Source of the DNA: Pseudomonadota bacterium
Lineage (GTDB): Bacteria; Pseudomonadota; Gammaproteobacteria; Burkholderiales; Burkholderiaceae_C
Length of the DNA: 6,575 bases
Reading direction: 5' to 3'
NCBI GenBank assembly: GCA_023460715.1
Contig: JAEWPH010000128.1
Location: forward strand, 1-6,575
Under the pieces are notes generated by a model. That model saw only the letters and a list, made by a program, of their open reading frames with translations, searched no databases and was not told the origin of the DNA. Shown one piece after another: positions 1 through 6,575 of this stretch (its first letter is position 1; each line of letters opens with the position of its first letter). The position numbers and the translations under genes were made by a program.

Positions 1-97
1 GGCCCAGGCGCGCGGGGCCGCAGGCGCGCCGCGCAACGCCACCGCGGCGGGCCGGGCCGCCCCGGGAAGAACGACGACGACAGGGCAGACTCACTGA
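1..97 (+). CDS. ftsQ: Probable 3' end of cell division protein FtsQ (partial)
   Basis: A reading frame open from the window edge ends at TGA 95-97, sixteen bases before ftsA. It encodes about 31 residues of low-complexity Ala/Gly/Arg/Thr-rich sequence ending in RTTTTGQTH. No FtsQ domain (POTRA, beta domain) is visible, because only the tail lies in the window. The call therefore rests on gene order: ftsQ normally precedes ftsA in the proteobacterial dcw cluster, and FtsQ tails are poorly conserved. FtsQ is a bitopic inner-membrane protein that links early and late divisome proteins through FtsB and FtsL. The other two forward frames are also open here, so the frame choice is supported only by the well-placed stop codon. 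Confidence 0.5.
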   Translation, partial: AQARGAAGAPRNATAAGRAAPGRTTTTGQTH

Positions 98-113
98 GGG
101 CAGGACACAGAAT

Positions 114-1343
114 ATGGCAAGAGAGTACAAAGATGTGGTGGTCGGGCTGGACATCGGCACCGCCAAGGTCATGGCCGTCGTCGCCGAGGTCATGCCGGGC
201 GGCGAGCTGAAGCTGGCCGGGCTGGGCGTGGCGCCGAGCAACGGGCTCAAGCGCGGCGTGGTGGTCAACATCGACGCCACGGTGCAGAGCATCCAGCAGG
301 CGCTGAAAGAGGCCGAGCTGATGGCCGACTGCAAGATCCAGCGCGTATACACCGGCATCACGGGCAGCCACATCCGCGGCCTGAACTCCAGCGGCATGGT
401 GGCCGTCAAGGACAAGGAAGTCACCCCCGCCGATGTGGCGCGCGTGGTCGAGACCGCCAAGGCCATCAACATCTCCAGCGACCAGCGCCTGCTGCTGGTG
501 GAGCCGCAGGAATTCGTGATCGACGGGCAGGATGTGAAGGAGCCCATCGGCATGAGCGGGATCCGCCTGGAGGCCAAGATCCACATCGTGACCGGCGCCC
601 AGAGCGCGGCCGAGAACATCATCAAGTGCGTGCGCCGCTGCGGCCTGGAGGTCGAGCAGCTCATGCTGAACCCGCTGGCCTCCAGCCAGGCCGTGCTGAC
701 CGACGACGAGCGCGAGCTGGGCGTGGCCGTGGTGGACATCGGTGCCGGCACGACGGACGTGGCCATCTTCACCGGCGGCGCGATCCGCCACACGGCCGTC
801 ATCCCGATCGCCGGCGACCTCATCACGAGCGACATCGCCATGGCGCTGCGCACGCCCACCAAGGACGCCGAGGACATCAAGGTCGAGAGCGGCTATGCCA
901 AGCAGCTGCTGGCCGATGCCGAGGCGCAGGTCGAGGTGCCGGGCCTGGGCGACCGCAGCCCGCGCATGCTGAGCAAGCAGGCGCTGGCCGGCGTGATCGA
1001 GCCGCGCGTGGAAGAGATCTTCTCGCTGGTGCAGCAGGTCATCCGCGAGTCGGGCTACGAAGAAGTGCTGTCGTCGGGCATCGTGCTCACCGGCGGCAGC
1101 GCCGTCATGCCGGGCATGGTCGAACTGGGCGAGGACATCTTCCTGAAGCCCGTGCGCCGCGGCATTCCCAAGTATTCCAGCGCGTTGTCTGACATGGTGG
1201 CCCAGCCCCGCGCTGCTACTGTTATGGGTTTACTCGAGGAAGCTCGGCTGGCGCGTTTGCGTGGTTTCAAGGTGGCGCAGAAAAGCGGTTCGGTGAAGAC
1301 GGCGTTTGGCCGCTTCAAGGACTTCATCGTGGGGAACTTCTGA
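114..1343 (+). CDS. ftsA: Cell division protein FtsA
   Basis: FtsA is an actin-like ATPase that tethers FtsZ filaments to the inner face of the cytoplasmic membrane and recruits later divisome proteins. The 409-residue product is close to the usual length (about 420 in E. coli). The actin-fold nucleotide motifs are visible: phosphate-1 GLDIGTAKV at residues 11-19, phosphate-2 VVDIGAGTTD at 206-215, and the adenosine motif GIVLTGGSAVMPG starting at 322. The 1C subdomain typical of FtsA lies roughly between residues 85 and 165. The last 18 residues (392-409, containing KTAFGRFKDFIVGNF) form an amphipathic helix of alternating Phe and Lys/Arg, the expected membrane-targeting sequence. The ATG at 114 is preceded by AGGA at 102-105, eight bases away. 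Codon use loosens near the 3' end, from about 1188, compared with the strongly G/C-ending codons before it. The identification is essentially certain. Confidence 0.98.
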   Translation: MAREYKDVVVGLDIGTAKVMAVVAEVMPGGELKLAGLGVAPSNGLKRGVVVNIDATVQSIQQALKEAELMADCKIQRVYTGITGSHIRGLNSSGMVAVKDKEVTPADVARVVETAKAINISSDQRLLLVEPQEFVIDGQDVKEPIGMSGIRLEAKIHIVTGAQSAAENIIKCVRRCGLEVEQLMLNPLASSQAVLTDDERELGVAVVDIGAGTTDVAIFTGGAIRHTAVIPIAGDLITSDIAMALRTPTKDAEDIKVESGYAKQLLADAEAQVEVPGLGDRSPRMLSKQALAGVIEPRVEEIFSLVQQVIRESGYEEVLSSGIVLTGGSAVMPGMVELGEDIFLKPVRRGIPKYSSALSDMVAQPRAATVMGLLEEARLARLRGFKVAQKSGSVKTAFGRFKDFIVGNF

Positions 1344-1507
1344 CATGTTCCCCCATCTGCTCTGGCTGGCCCGCGGCAGCCCTCCTAGACCTTCACGCGG
1401 CCGATGGCGAAGCACCGGCCCACCCCCCAACGTTCGAACGATCAACAACAAGACTTCTGTGGTGACTACCACCCATCCCATTCAAGTGAAAGACTAGGAG
1501 CACGAAC
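1344..1507 (+). other. ftsA-ftsZ spacer with small palindromes
   Basis: This 164-base gap has no convincing gene and no intrinsic terminator, so ftsZ may be read from ftsA transcripts as well as from any local promoter. It contains a perfect 10-base palindrome CGTTCGAACG at 1431-1440. A small hairpin lies at 1459-1472 (GTGGT, loop GACT, ACCAC), and a TTCA-AG-TGAA inverted repeat at 1481-1490, just before the ftsZ ribosome binding site AGGAG (1496-1500). I could not identify a -35/-10 pair with confidence. The second half is noticeably richer in A and T than the flanking genes. Confidence 0.6.
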
Positions 1508-2737
1508 ATGACCATCGAAATGATCGAAGCCGAAGAATTCAACCAGGGCACGCAGATCAAGGTGATCGGCGTCGGCGGCGGCGGCGGCAATGCCGTCGAG
1601 CACATGATCGCCCGCAGCGTGCAAGGCGTGGAGTTCGTCTGCGCCAACACCGATGCACAGGCCCTCACGCGCAGCACGGCGCACCGCACCATCCAGCTGG
1701 GCGGCAGCGGCCTGGGCGCCGGCAGCAAGCCCGACAAGGGCCGTGACGCCGCCGAGGCGGCCGTGGAAGACATCCGCCAGGCCATCGCCGGCTCGCACAT
1801 GCTGTTCATCACCGCCGGCATGGGCGGCGGCACGGGCACGGGCGCAGCGCCCGTGATCGCCCGCGTGGCCAAGGAGATGGGCATTCTCACCGTGGGCGTG
1901 GTCACCAAGCCCTTCGATTGGGAAGGCGGCCGCCGCATGAAGAACGCCGACGACGGCCTGGCCGAGCTGGAAGCCAACGTCGACTCGCTGATCGTGGTGC
2001 TGAACGAGAAGCTGCTGGAAGTGCTGGGCGACGACATCACCCAGGACGAAGCCTTCGCCCATGCCAACGACGTGCTGAAGAACGCCGTCGGCGGTATCGC
2101 CGAAATCATCAACGAGTACGGCCACGTCAACGTCGACTTCGAAGACGTGCGCACCGTGATGGGCGAGCCCGGCAAGGCCATGATGGGCACGGCCACGGCC
2201 GCCGGCCCCGACCGCGCCCGCATCGCCGCCGAGCAGGCCGTGGCCTGCCCGCTGCTGGAAGGCATCGACCTGTCGGGCGCCAAGGGCGTGCTGGTGCTGG
2301 TCACCGCCGCCAAGGGCAGCCTCAAGCTGTCCGAGTCGCGCCTGGCCATGAGCACCATCAACGCCTACGCCTCGCCCGACGCGCACGTCATCTATGGCGC
2401 CGCCTACGACGACACGCTGGGCGACGAGATCCGCGTGACCGTGGTGGCGACCGGCCTGTCGCGCGCCAACGCACGCCGCCAGCCCATCTCGGTGGTGCAG
2501 GGCGGCCTGCGCACCGGCACCGACAACGTGGCGTACCAGATGCCCATGGCCGGTGCCGCCGTGGGCGTGGCCGGCGGCCTGGTCGGCGGCGCGGCCCAGG
2601 CGGACTACGGCAGCATGTCGGTCCCCAGCGTGTGGCGCACCAACCGCACCCAGGCGGCGGCCCGCGTGGACGCCCTGTCGTCCGGCGGCATGGACGATCT
2701 GGAGATCCCGGCCTTCCTGCGCAAGCAGGCCGACTGA
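1508..2737 (+). CDS. ftsZ: Cell division GTPase FtsZ
   Basis: FtsZ is the tubulin-like GTPase that polymerises at mid-cell into the Z ring and directs septal peptidoglycan synthesis. The 409-residue product carries the glycine-rich N-terminal nucleotide loop (VGGGGGNAV, about residues 22-30), the tubulin signature GGGTGTG at 106-112, and the T7 synergy loop NVDFEDVRTVM starting at 208. Asp210 and Asp213 of that loop match the E. coli catalytic Asp209 and Asp212. The C-terminal domain includes the conserved block DEIRVTVVATGL. A linker of about 75 residues follows, part of it unusually Ala/Gly-rich and uncharged (347-363). The protein ends in the conserved peptide DDLEIPAFLRKQAD (396-409), which binds FtsA, ZipA and other partners. 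The ATG at 1508 has AGGAG at 1496-1500, seven bases upstream. A strong terminator lies 43 bases after the stop, making ftsZ the last gene of this transcription block. Length and motifs are normal (E. coli 383 residues). Confidence 0.99.
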   Translation: MTIEMIEAEEFNQGTQIKVIGVGGGGGNAVEHMIARSVQGVEFVCANTDAQALTRSTAHRTIQLGGSGLGAGSKPDKGRDAAEAAVEDIRQAIAGSHMLFITAGMGGGTGTGAAPVIARVAKEMGILTVGVVTKPFDWEGGRRMKNADDGLAELEANVDSLIVVLNEKLLEVLGDDITQDEAFAHANDVLKNAVGGIAEIINEYGHVNVDFEDVRTVMGEPGKAMMGTATAAGPDRARIAAEQAVACPLLEGIDLSGAKGVLVLVTAAKGSLKLSESRLAMSTINAYASPDAHVIYGAAYDDTLGDEIRVTVVATGLSRANARRQPISVVQGGLRTGTDNVAYQMPMAGAAVGVAGGLVGGAAQADYGSMSVPSVWRTNRTQAAARVDALSSGGMDDLEIPAFLRKQAD

Positions 2738-2780
2738 TCGCTGCGGAGGCGGTGCCTCTGCGCCGTCCCCGCCCTCCAAG

Positions 2781-2816
2781 AAGCCGCCAGCGCCGCAAGG
2801 CCCTGGCGGTTTTTTT
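2781..2816 (+). terminator. Intrinsic terminator after ftsZ
   Basis: CCGCCAG (2784-2790) pairs perfectly with CTGGCGG (2803-2809), and the stem can be extended by a G-T wobble and two A-T pairs (2781-2783 with 2810-2812). Inside it, after a single C-C mismatch, GCC (2792-2794) pairs with GGC (2799-2801) around a GCAA tetraloop of the stable GNRA class. Seven T residues (2810-2816) follow. It lies 43 bases after the ftsZ stop and is the clearest rho-independent terminator in the window. It should separate most division-gene transcripts from lpxC. Confidence 0.93.
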
Positions 2817-2891
2817 CATGCCCGCGCCGCTCGTGCCCAGGCGGGCCGCCGCGACGATCCAGGCCTTTTGTGACCGAAGTTTCACCTTTGC

Positions 2892-2906
2892 CTATGGAGG
2901 TCATAG
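2892..2906. repeat. Short inverted repeat upstream of lpxC
   Basis: CTATG (2892-2896) and CATAG (2902-2906) form a perfect 5+5 inverted repeat around GAGGT. A second, looser inverted repeat lies just before it: GTGA (2870-2873) and TCAC (2882-2885), separated by eight bases. Both sit between the ftsZ terminator and the lpxC start, where operators would be expected. Short repeats like these can arise by chance, so a regulatory role is only a possibility. Confidence 0.4.
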
Positions 2907-2908
2907 CG

Positions 2909-2935
2909 ACAGGGAGGGCGTGCACAGGGAGGGCG
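2909..2935 (+). repeat. 12-base direct repeat at 15-base spacing upstream of lpxC
   Basis: ACAGGGAGGGCG occurs at 2909-2920 and again, without mismatch, at 2924-2935. The 15-base offset is about one and a half helical turns. The copies cover the region where the -35 element and spacer of the proposed lpxC promoter would lie. The second copy contains AGGGAGGG, but its end is 18 bases from the lpxC ATG, too far to be a normal ribosome binding site. It could be a regulator binding site or a simple tandem duplication. Confidence 0.7.
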
Positions 2936-2939
2936 CCAC

Positions 2940-2945
2940 TAAAAT
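2940..2945 (+). promoter_or_regulatory. Candidate lpxC -10 box (TAAAAT)
   Basis: TAAAAT matches the sigma-70 -10 consensus TATAAT at five of six positions and stands out in very G/C-rich DNA. Transcription would be expected to start about seven bases after it, at or next to the A of the lpxC ATG (2952), giving a leaderless or nearly leaderless mRNA. No good -35 hexamer is found at the usual distance (2917-2922 reads GCGTGC). A weaker upstream possibility is TTGTGA at 2868-2873, which lacks a good -10 partner. The T-A-A at 2940-2942 is also an in-frame stop before lpxC. Confidence 0.5.
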
Positions 2946-2951
2946 CAGCGG

Positions 2952-3875
2952 ATGCTCCAGCAACGAACGATCAAGACCTTGACCCGCGCCGTGGGCGTGG
3001 GCCTGCACAGCGGCCAGCGCGTCGAGTTGACGCTGCGCCCGGCGCAGCCCGACACGGGCATCGTCTTCCGTCGCGTCGATCTGCCGGAGCCCGTCGACAT
3101 TCCGGTGGCTGCGGCCTCGATCGTGGACACGCGCATGGCCTCGACGATCGGGGTCGGTGCGGCGAAGGTGCACACGGTGGAGCACCTGATGTCCGCCTGC
3201 GCGGGGTTGGGCCTGGACAACCTGTATGTGGACATCACGGCCGAAGAGGTGCCCATACTCGACGGTTCGTCGGCATCCTTTGTCTTCCTGCTGCAGAGTG
3301 CGGGCGTGGAACTGCAGAACGCGCCCAAGCGCTTCATCCGCGTCACGCGCCCTGTCGAAGTGCGCGAAGGCACGGGTGCCAACGCCAAGTGGGCCCGTCT
3401 GGACCCCTACCATGGCTTCAAGCTGCGCTTCGAGATCGACTTCGCCCACCCGGCGGTCGATTCCACCGGCCAGAGCGTGGAGTTCGACCTCGGCTCGGGC
3501 AACTACATCCGCGATATCGCGCGCGCCCGCACCTTTGGCTTCACCAAGGACGTGGAGATGATGCGTGCCAACGGCCTGGCGCTCGGCGGCGGGCTGGACA
3601 ACGCCATCGTCATGGACGACTACAAGGTGCTCAATGCCGACGGCCTGCGCTACGACGACGAGTTCGTGAAGCACAAGATCCTCGACGCCATCGGCGACCT
3701 GTATGTGGTGGGCAAGCCGCTGCTGGCGGCCTACAGCGCCTTCCGATCCGGCCACGGCATGAACAACCTGCTGCTGCGCGAGCTGCTCGCCCAGGAGGAT
3801 GCCTGGGAGATTGCGACGTTCGACAACGAGCGCCAGGCGCCCACGGGTTTCACGCAGCCGGCGCGCGCCTGGTAG
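2952..3875 (+). CDS. lpxC: UDP-3-O-acyl-N-acetylglucosamine deacetylase LpxC
   Basis: LpxC is the cytosolic zinc hydrolase that removes the acetyl group from UDP-3-O-acyl-GlcNAc, the committed step of lipid A synthesis. The 307-residue product begins [20 protein letters not shown], matching the family N-terminus. The zinc and catalytic residues are all present: TVEHL with Glu77 and His78, [11 protein letters not shown] with His241 and Asp245, and SGHGMNN with His268. They correspond to E. coli Glu78, His79, His238, Asp242 and His265. Length is normal (305 in E. coli). The ATG at 2952 is secure, because TAA stops the frame four codons upstream (2940-2942) and the homologous N-terminus starts here. 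No Shine-Dalgarno sequence lies at the usual distance; AGCGG directly abuts the ATG. The gene closes the dcw cluster in many proteobacteria, as here. Whether it is regulated by proteolysis, as the E. coli enzyme is, cannot be read from the DNA. Confidence 0.98.
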   Translation: MLQQRTIKTLTRAVGVGLHSGQRVELTLRPAQPDTGIVFRRVDLPEPVDIPVAAASIVDTRMASTIGVGAAKVHTVEHLMSACAGLGLDNLYVDITAEEVPILDGSSASFVFLLQSAGVELQNAPKRFIRVTRPVEVREGTGANAKWARLDPYHGFKLRFEIDFAHPAVDSTGQSVEFDLGSGNYIRDIARARTFGFTKDVEMMRANGLALGGGLDNAIVMDDYKVLNADGLRYDDEFVKHKILDAIGDLYVVGKPLLAAYSAFRSGHGMNNLLLRELLAQEDAWEIATFDNERQAPTGFTQPARAW

Positions 3876-3890
3876 CCGGGCGCAGGTGCC

Positions 3891-4067
3891 ATGCTGATCT
3901 TTCGCTGGCTCGTCACCCTGCTGCTGCTCATGGCGGCCGTGTCGTTCGCCTTCTACGTGGGCACCGGCCAGGCGCGGTACAAACGCTTTGGCCTGGTCAT
4001 CCTGAAGTGGACCCTCATCGCGGCCTTCGTGTTCTTTGCCGTCCTCATCCTGGGGCGCATTGCCTGA
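3891..4067 (+). CDS. Small two-helix membrane protein, function unknown
   Basis: This 58-codon frame starts 15 bases after the lpxC stop and ends at TGA 4065-4067. The product begins MLIFRWLVTLLLLMAAVSFA. Two hydrophobic segments, about residues 3-23 and 34-55, are separated by a short basic loop (GQARYKR, 26-32). This is a helical hairpin with both ends probably on the same side of the membrane and the positive loop probably cytoplasmic. Codon third positions are strongly G/C-biased like the neighbouring genes, and the hydrophobic pattern is coherent, which argues for a real gene. The ribosome site is weak: AGG at 3884-3886, four bases from the ATG, so translation may depend on coupling to lpxC. 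No known family is recognised and no function is claimed. The thiC promoter overlaps its 3' end. Confidence 0.75.
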   Translation: MLIFRWLVTLLLLMAAVSFAFYVGTGQARYKRFGLVILKWTLIAAFVFFAVLILGRIA

Positions 4068-4089
4068 TGCGGGTCAACCCTCCTATACT
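4060..4089 (+). promoter_or_regulatory. Candidate thiC promoter
   Basis: TTGCCT (4060-4065, four of six matches to TTGACA) and TATACT (4084-4089, five of six matches to TATAAT) are separated by 18 bases. Transcription would begin near 4095-4097, right at the 5' strand of riboswitch helix P1, so the mRNA would start with the aptamer and almost no extra leader. The -35 box overlaps the last codons of the 58-codon membrane gene. The fit with the riboswitch position is the main support. Confidence 0.6.
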
Positions 4090-4091
4090 CG

Positions 4092-4210
4092 CGGCTGCTC
4101 CGGGGTGCACGTAGGAACCAAGGGTTTCTGGGCGTGCTGAGACGGCGGACCCAACCGCCGGAACCGCGAACTTGATCTGGTTAGTACCAGCGTAAGAAGA
4201 GCTGCAGCCG
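4092..4210 (+). ncRNA. TPP riboswitch (thi box) aptamer
   Basis: The conserved thi-box elements occur in order: GGGGTGC (4102-4108), CTGAGA (4137-4142), then TTGATCTGG (4172-4180), CCAG (4187-4190) and GCGTAAGAAG. CTGG (4177-4180) and CCAG (4187-4190) form P5. P3 is an extended arm in which CACG (4108-4111) pairs with CGTG (4133-4136), with a near-perfect AGGAACC/GGTTTCT extension. CGGCGG (4143-4148) and CCGCCG (4155-4160) form the optional side hairpin, and ACC at 4163-4165 probably pairs with GGT at 4104-4106 as P2. P1 can form from GCTC (4097-4100) with GAGC (4199-4202), or from CGGCTGC (4092-4098) with GCAGCCG (4204-4210). The RNA binds thiamine pyrophosphate and would be expected to lower thiC expression when it is plentiful. 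The position directly before thiC is classic. Confidence 0.96.
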
Positions 4211-6232
<2,022 letters not shown>

Positions 6233-6297
6233 CACGGCAGCGGCCGCCGCGTGCGTCGAATGCTGGCGCGGCTCGCTGGGGCGCCGCTTGGGTCCCC
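6233..6297. other. Gap between thiC and the repeat element
   Basis: There is no gene in this short G/C-rich gap. A five-pair stem GCGGC/GCCGC (6268-6272 with 6283-6287) can form, but no T-run follows, so I do not call a terminator. Transcripts from thiC probably run into the repeat element. Confidence 0.5.
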
Positions 6298-6300
6298 TAA

Positions 6301-6330
6301 GAACGTGTTTACGATCTCGCAGGGGTCGCG
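6301..6330 (+). repeat. Left terminal inverted repeat
   Basis: This pairs with 6538-6567 at 27 of 30 positions. The three differences are T6310 against C6558, G6319 against G6549, and T6326 against G6542; the last still allows a G-T wobble in RNA. The conserved core reads ACGATCTC at 6311-6318. Confidence 0.85.
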
Positions 6331-6428
6331 TTGGAGCGCAATCGGGATGAGTGGATGCCTCGGATGCGCCGCATGGGCTCATGCCCATGCAAGCAGCCGG
6401 GGCGTCCAATCGCCCGATTTCGCTTCAA
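6331..6428. repeat. First internal stem-loop of the element
   Basis: The base is a 16-base stem, 6331-6346 with 6413-6428, containing one G-T wobble and one mismatch. Above it GGATGCC (6353-6359) pairs with GGCGTCC (6401-6407) through one wobble. The tip is a perfect eight-pair hairpin GCATGGGC/GCCCATGC (6371-6390) with loop TCAT. The nested pairing, with wobbles rather than disruptions, suggests a structure kept by selection or a feature of the element's ancestry. Confidence 0.75.
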
Positions 6429-6436
6429 CCCTTCGG

Positions 6437-6538
6437 GCAGTGGCCTTTGCGGGCGGTCTGCGGCGTTGCGGCGCTGGTGGATAGCCGAGCTATCCACGGC
6501 GCACCGCGCCTTGCATCCCCTCCCGCAAACACCACTGC
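6437..6538. repeat. Second internal stem-loop of the element
   Basis: GCAGTGG (6437-6443) pairs with CCACTGC (6532-6538). After a two-base internal mismatch TTTGCGGG (6446-6453) pairs with CCCGCAAA (6522-6529). The tip is a perfect nine-pair hairpin GTGGATAGC/GCTATCCAC (6477-6497) with loop CGA, extended by GCGC/GCGC (6471-6474 with 6499-6502). Together with the first arm and the paired terminal repeats, the element can fold into a three-way junction. Confidence 0.75.
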
Positions 6539-6567
6539 GCGGCCCCTGGGAGATCGTCAACACGTTC
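6538..6567 (-). repeat. Right terminal inverted repeat
   Basis: This is the reverse complement of the left terminal repeat with three differences. It ends at CACGTTC (6561-6567), followed by TAA, the possible target duplication, and five more bases to the window edge. Its innermost base is shared with the base of the second internal stem. Confidence 0.85.
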
Positions 6568-6575
6568 TAAGAGGC

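Larger units (their letters stand above)
6301..6567. mobile_element. MITE-like non-autonomous element
   Basis: This 267-base element is bounded by 30-base imperfect terminal inverted repeats with three mismatches, at 6301-6330 and 6538-6567. The outer ends read GAACGTGTT at the left and the complement of that at the right. TAA directly flanks both ends (6298-6300 and 6568-6570), which fits a 3-base target duplication. The interior has no transposase and no convincing gene; short frames cross it in several directions, as expected in G/C-rich palindromic DNA. It folds into two long imperfect stem-loops (6331-6428 and 6437-6538). Size, terminal repeats, flanking duplication and lack of coding capacity fit a miniature inverted-repeat transposable element mobilised by another element's transposase. 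I cannot name the parent insertion sequence. A palindromic RNA-structured repeat spread by another route is an alternative. Confidence 0.75.

Noticed and set aside
1466..2779. 437-codon open frame on the minus strand across ftsZ
   Set aside because: It is a mirror frame of ftsZ with low-complexity His/Gly/Ala/Val-rich composition and no recognisable domain.
2869..2886. CRP-like site before lpxC (TGTGA ... TCACC)
   Set aside because: The spacing between half-sites is eight bases instead of the six of the CRP consensus, and the right half is imperfect.
1918..2982. 354-codon forward frame overlapping ftsZ and the ftsZ-lpxC gap
   Set aside because: It is very Arg-rich, crosses the strong terminator and overlaps FtsZ coding sequence; no homology is recognisable.
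2870..4114. 414-codon forward frame overlapping lpxC and the small membrane gene
   Set aside because: It is in a different frame from the clearly identified LpxC, Arg/Ala/Gly-rich and without motifs, so it is a shadow frame.
6309..6570. Short open frames (79-84 codons) across the repeat element on both strands
   Set aside because: They run through palindromic terminal repeats and hairpins, lack ribosome sites and show no protein-like pattern.

Overview
The window looks like chromosomal DNA of a high-G+C betaproteobacterium, most likely Burkholderiales and probably Comamonadaceae (Acidovorax/Comamonas/Delftia type). The grounds are the ftsA-ftsZ-lpxC order at the end of a division and cell wall cluster, the strong G/C third-position bias, FtsA, FtsZ and LpxC sequences of proteobacterial type, and a TAAAAT -10-like box just before lpxC. 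The genus is inferred; no rRNA or other marker is present. All recognised genes lie on the + strand.

Layout. Positions 1-97 are probably the last codons of ftsQ. ftsA (114-1343) and ftsZ (1508-2737) follow, separated by a 164-base spacer with small palindromes. A strong intrinsic terminator at 2781-2816 closes the division block. lpxC (2952-3875) follows with its own upstream region, which holds a 12-base direct repeat and a TAAAAT box placed so that the transcript may begin at the start codon. A 58-codon gene for a two-helix membrane protein (3891-4067) sits 15 bases after lpxC. Next come a promoter (4060-4089), a TPP riboswitch (about 4092-4210), a hairpin-rich leader and thiC (4388-6232). 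The window ends with an almost complete MITE-like element (6301-6567): 30-base terminal inverted repeats, a possible TAA target duplication, two long internal stem-loops and no transposase.

How the parts work together. FtsA anchors FtsZ filaments to the membrane at the septum through a C-terminal amphipathic helix (FtsA) and a conserved C-terminal peptide (FtsZ). LpxC catalyses the committed step of lipid A synthesis, so its position next to the division genes links envelope growth with division. thiC is a separate unit: it makes the pyrimidine half of thiamine and is controlled by the TPP riboswitch in its own leader.

The protein-coding part is conventional housekeeping DNA. The least ordinary signals are the structured MITE-like element after thiC, the possibly leaderless lpxC with its direct repeats, and the terminator-less riboswitch leader. 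I see no evidence of a new multi-gene system.
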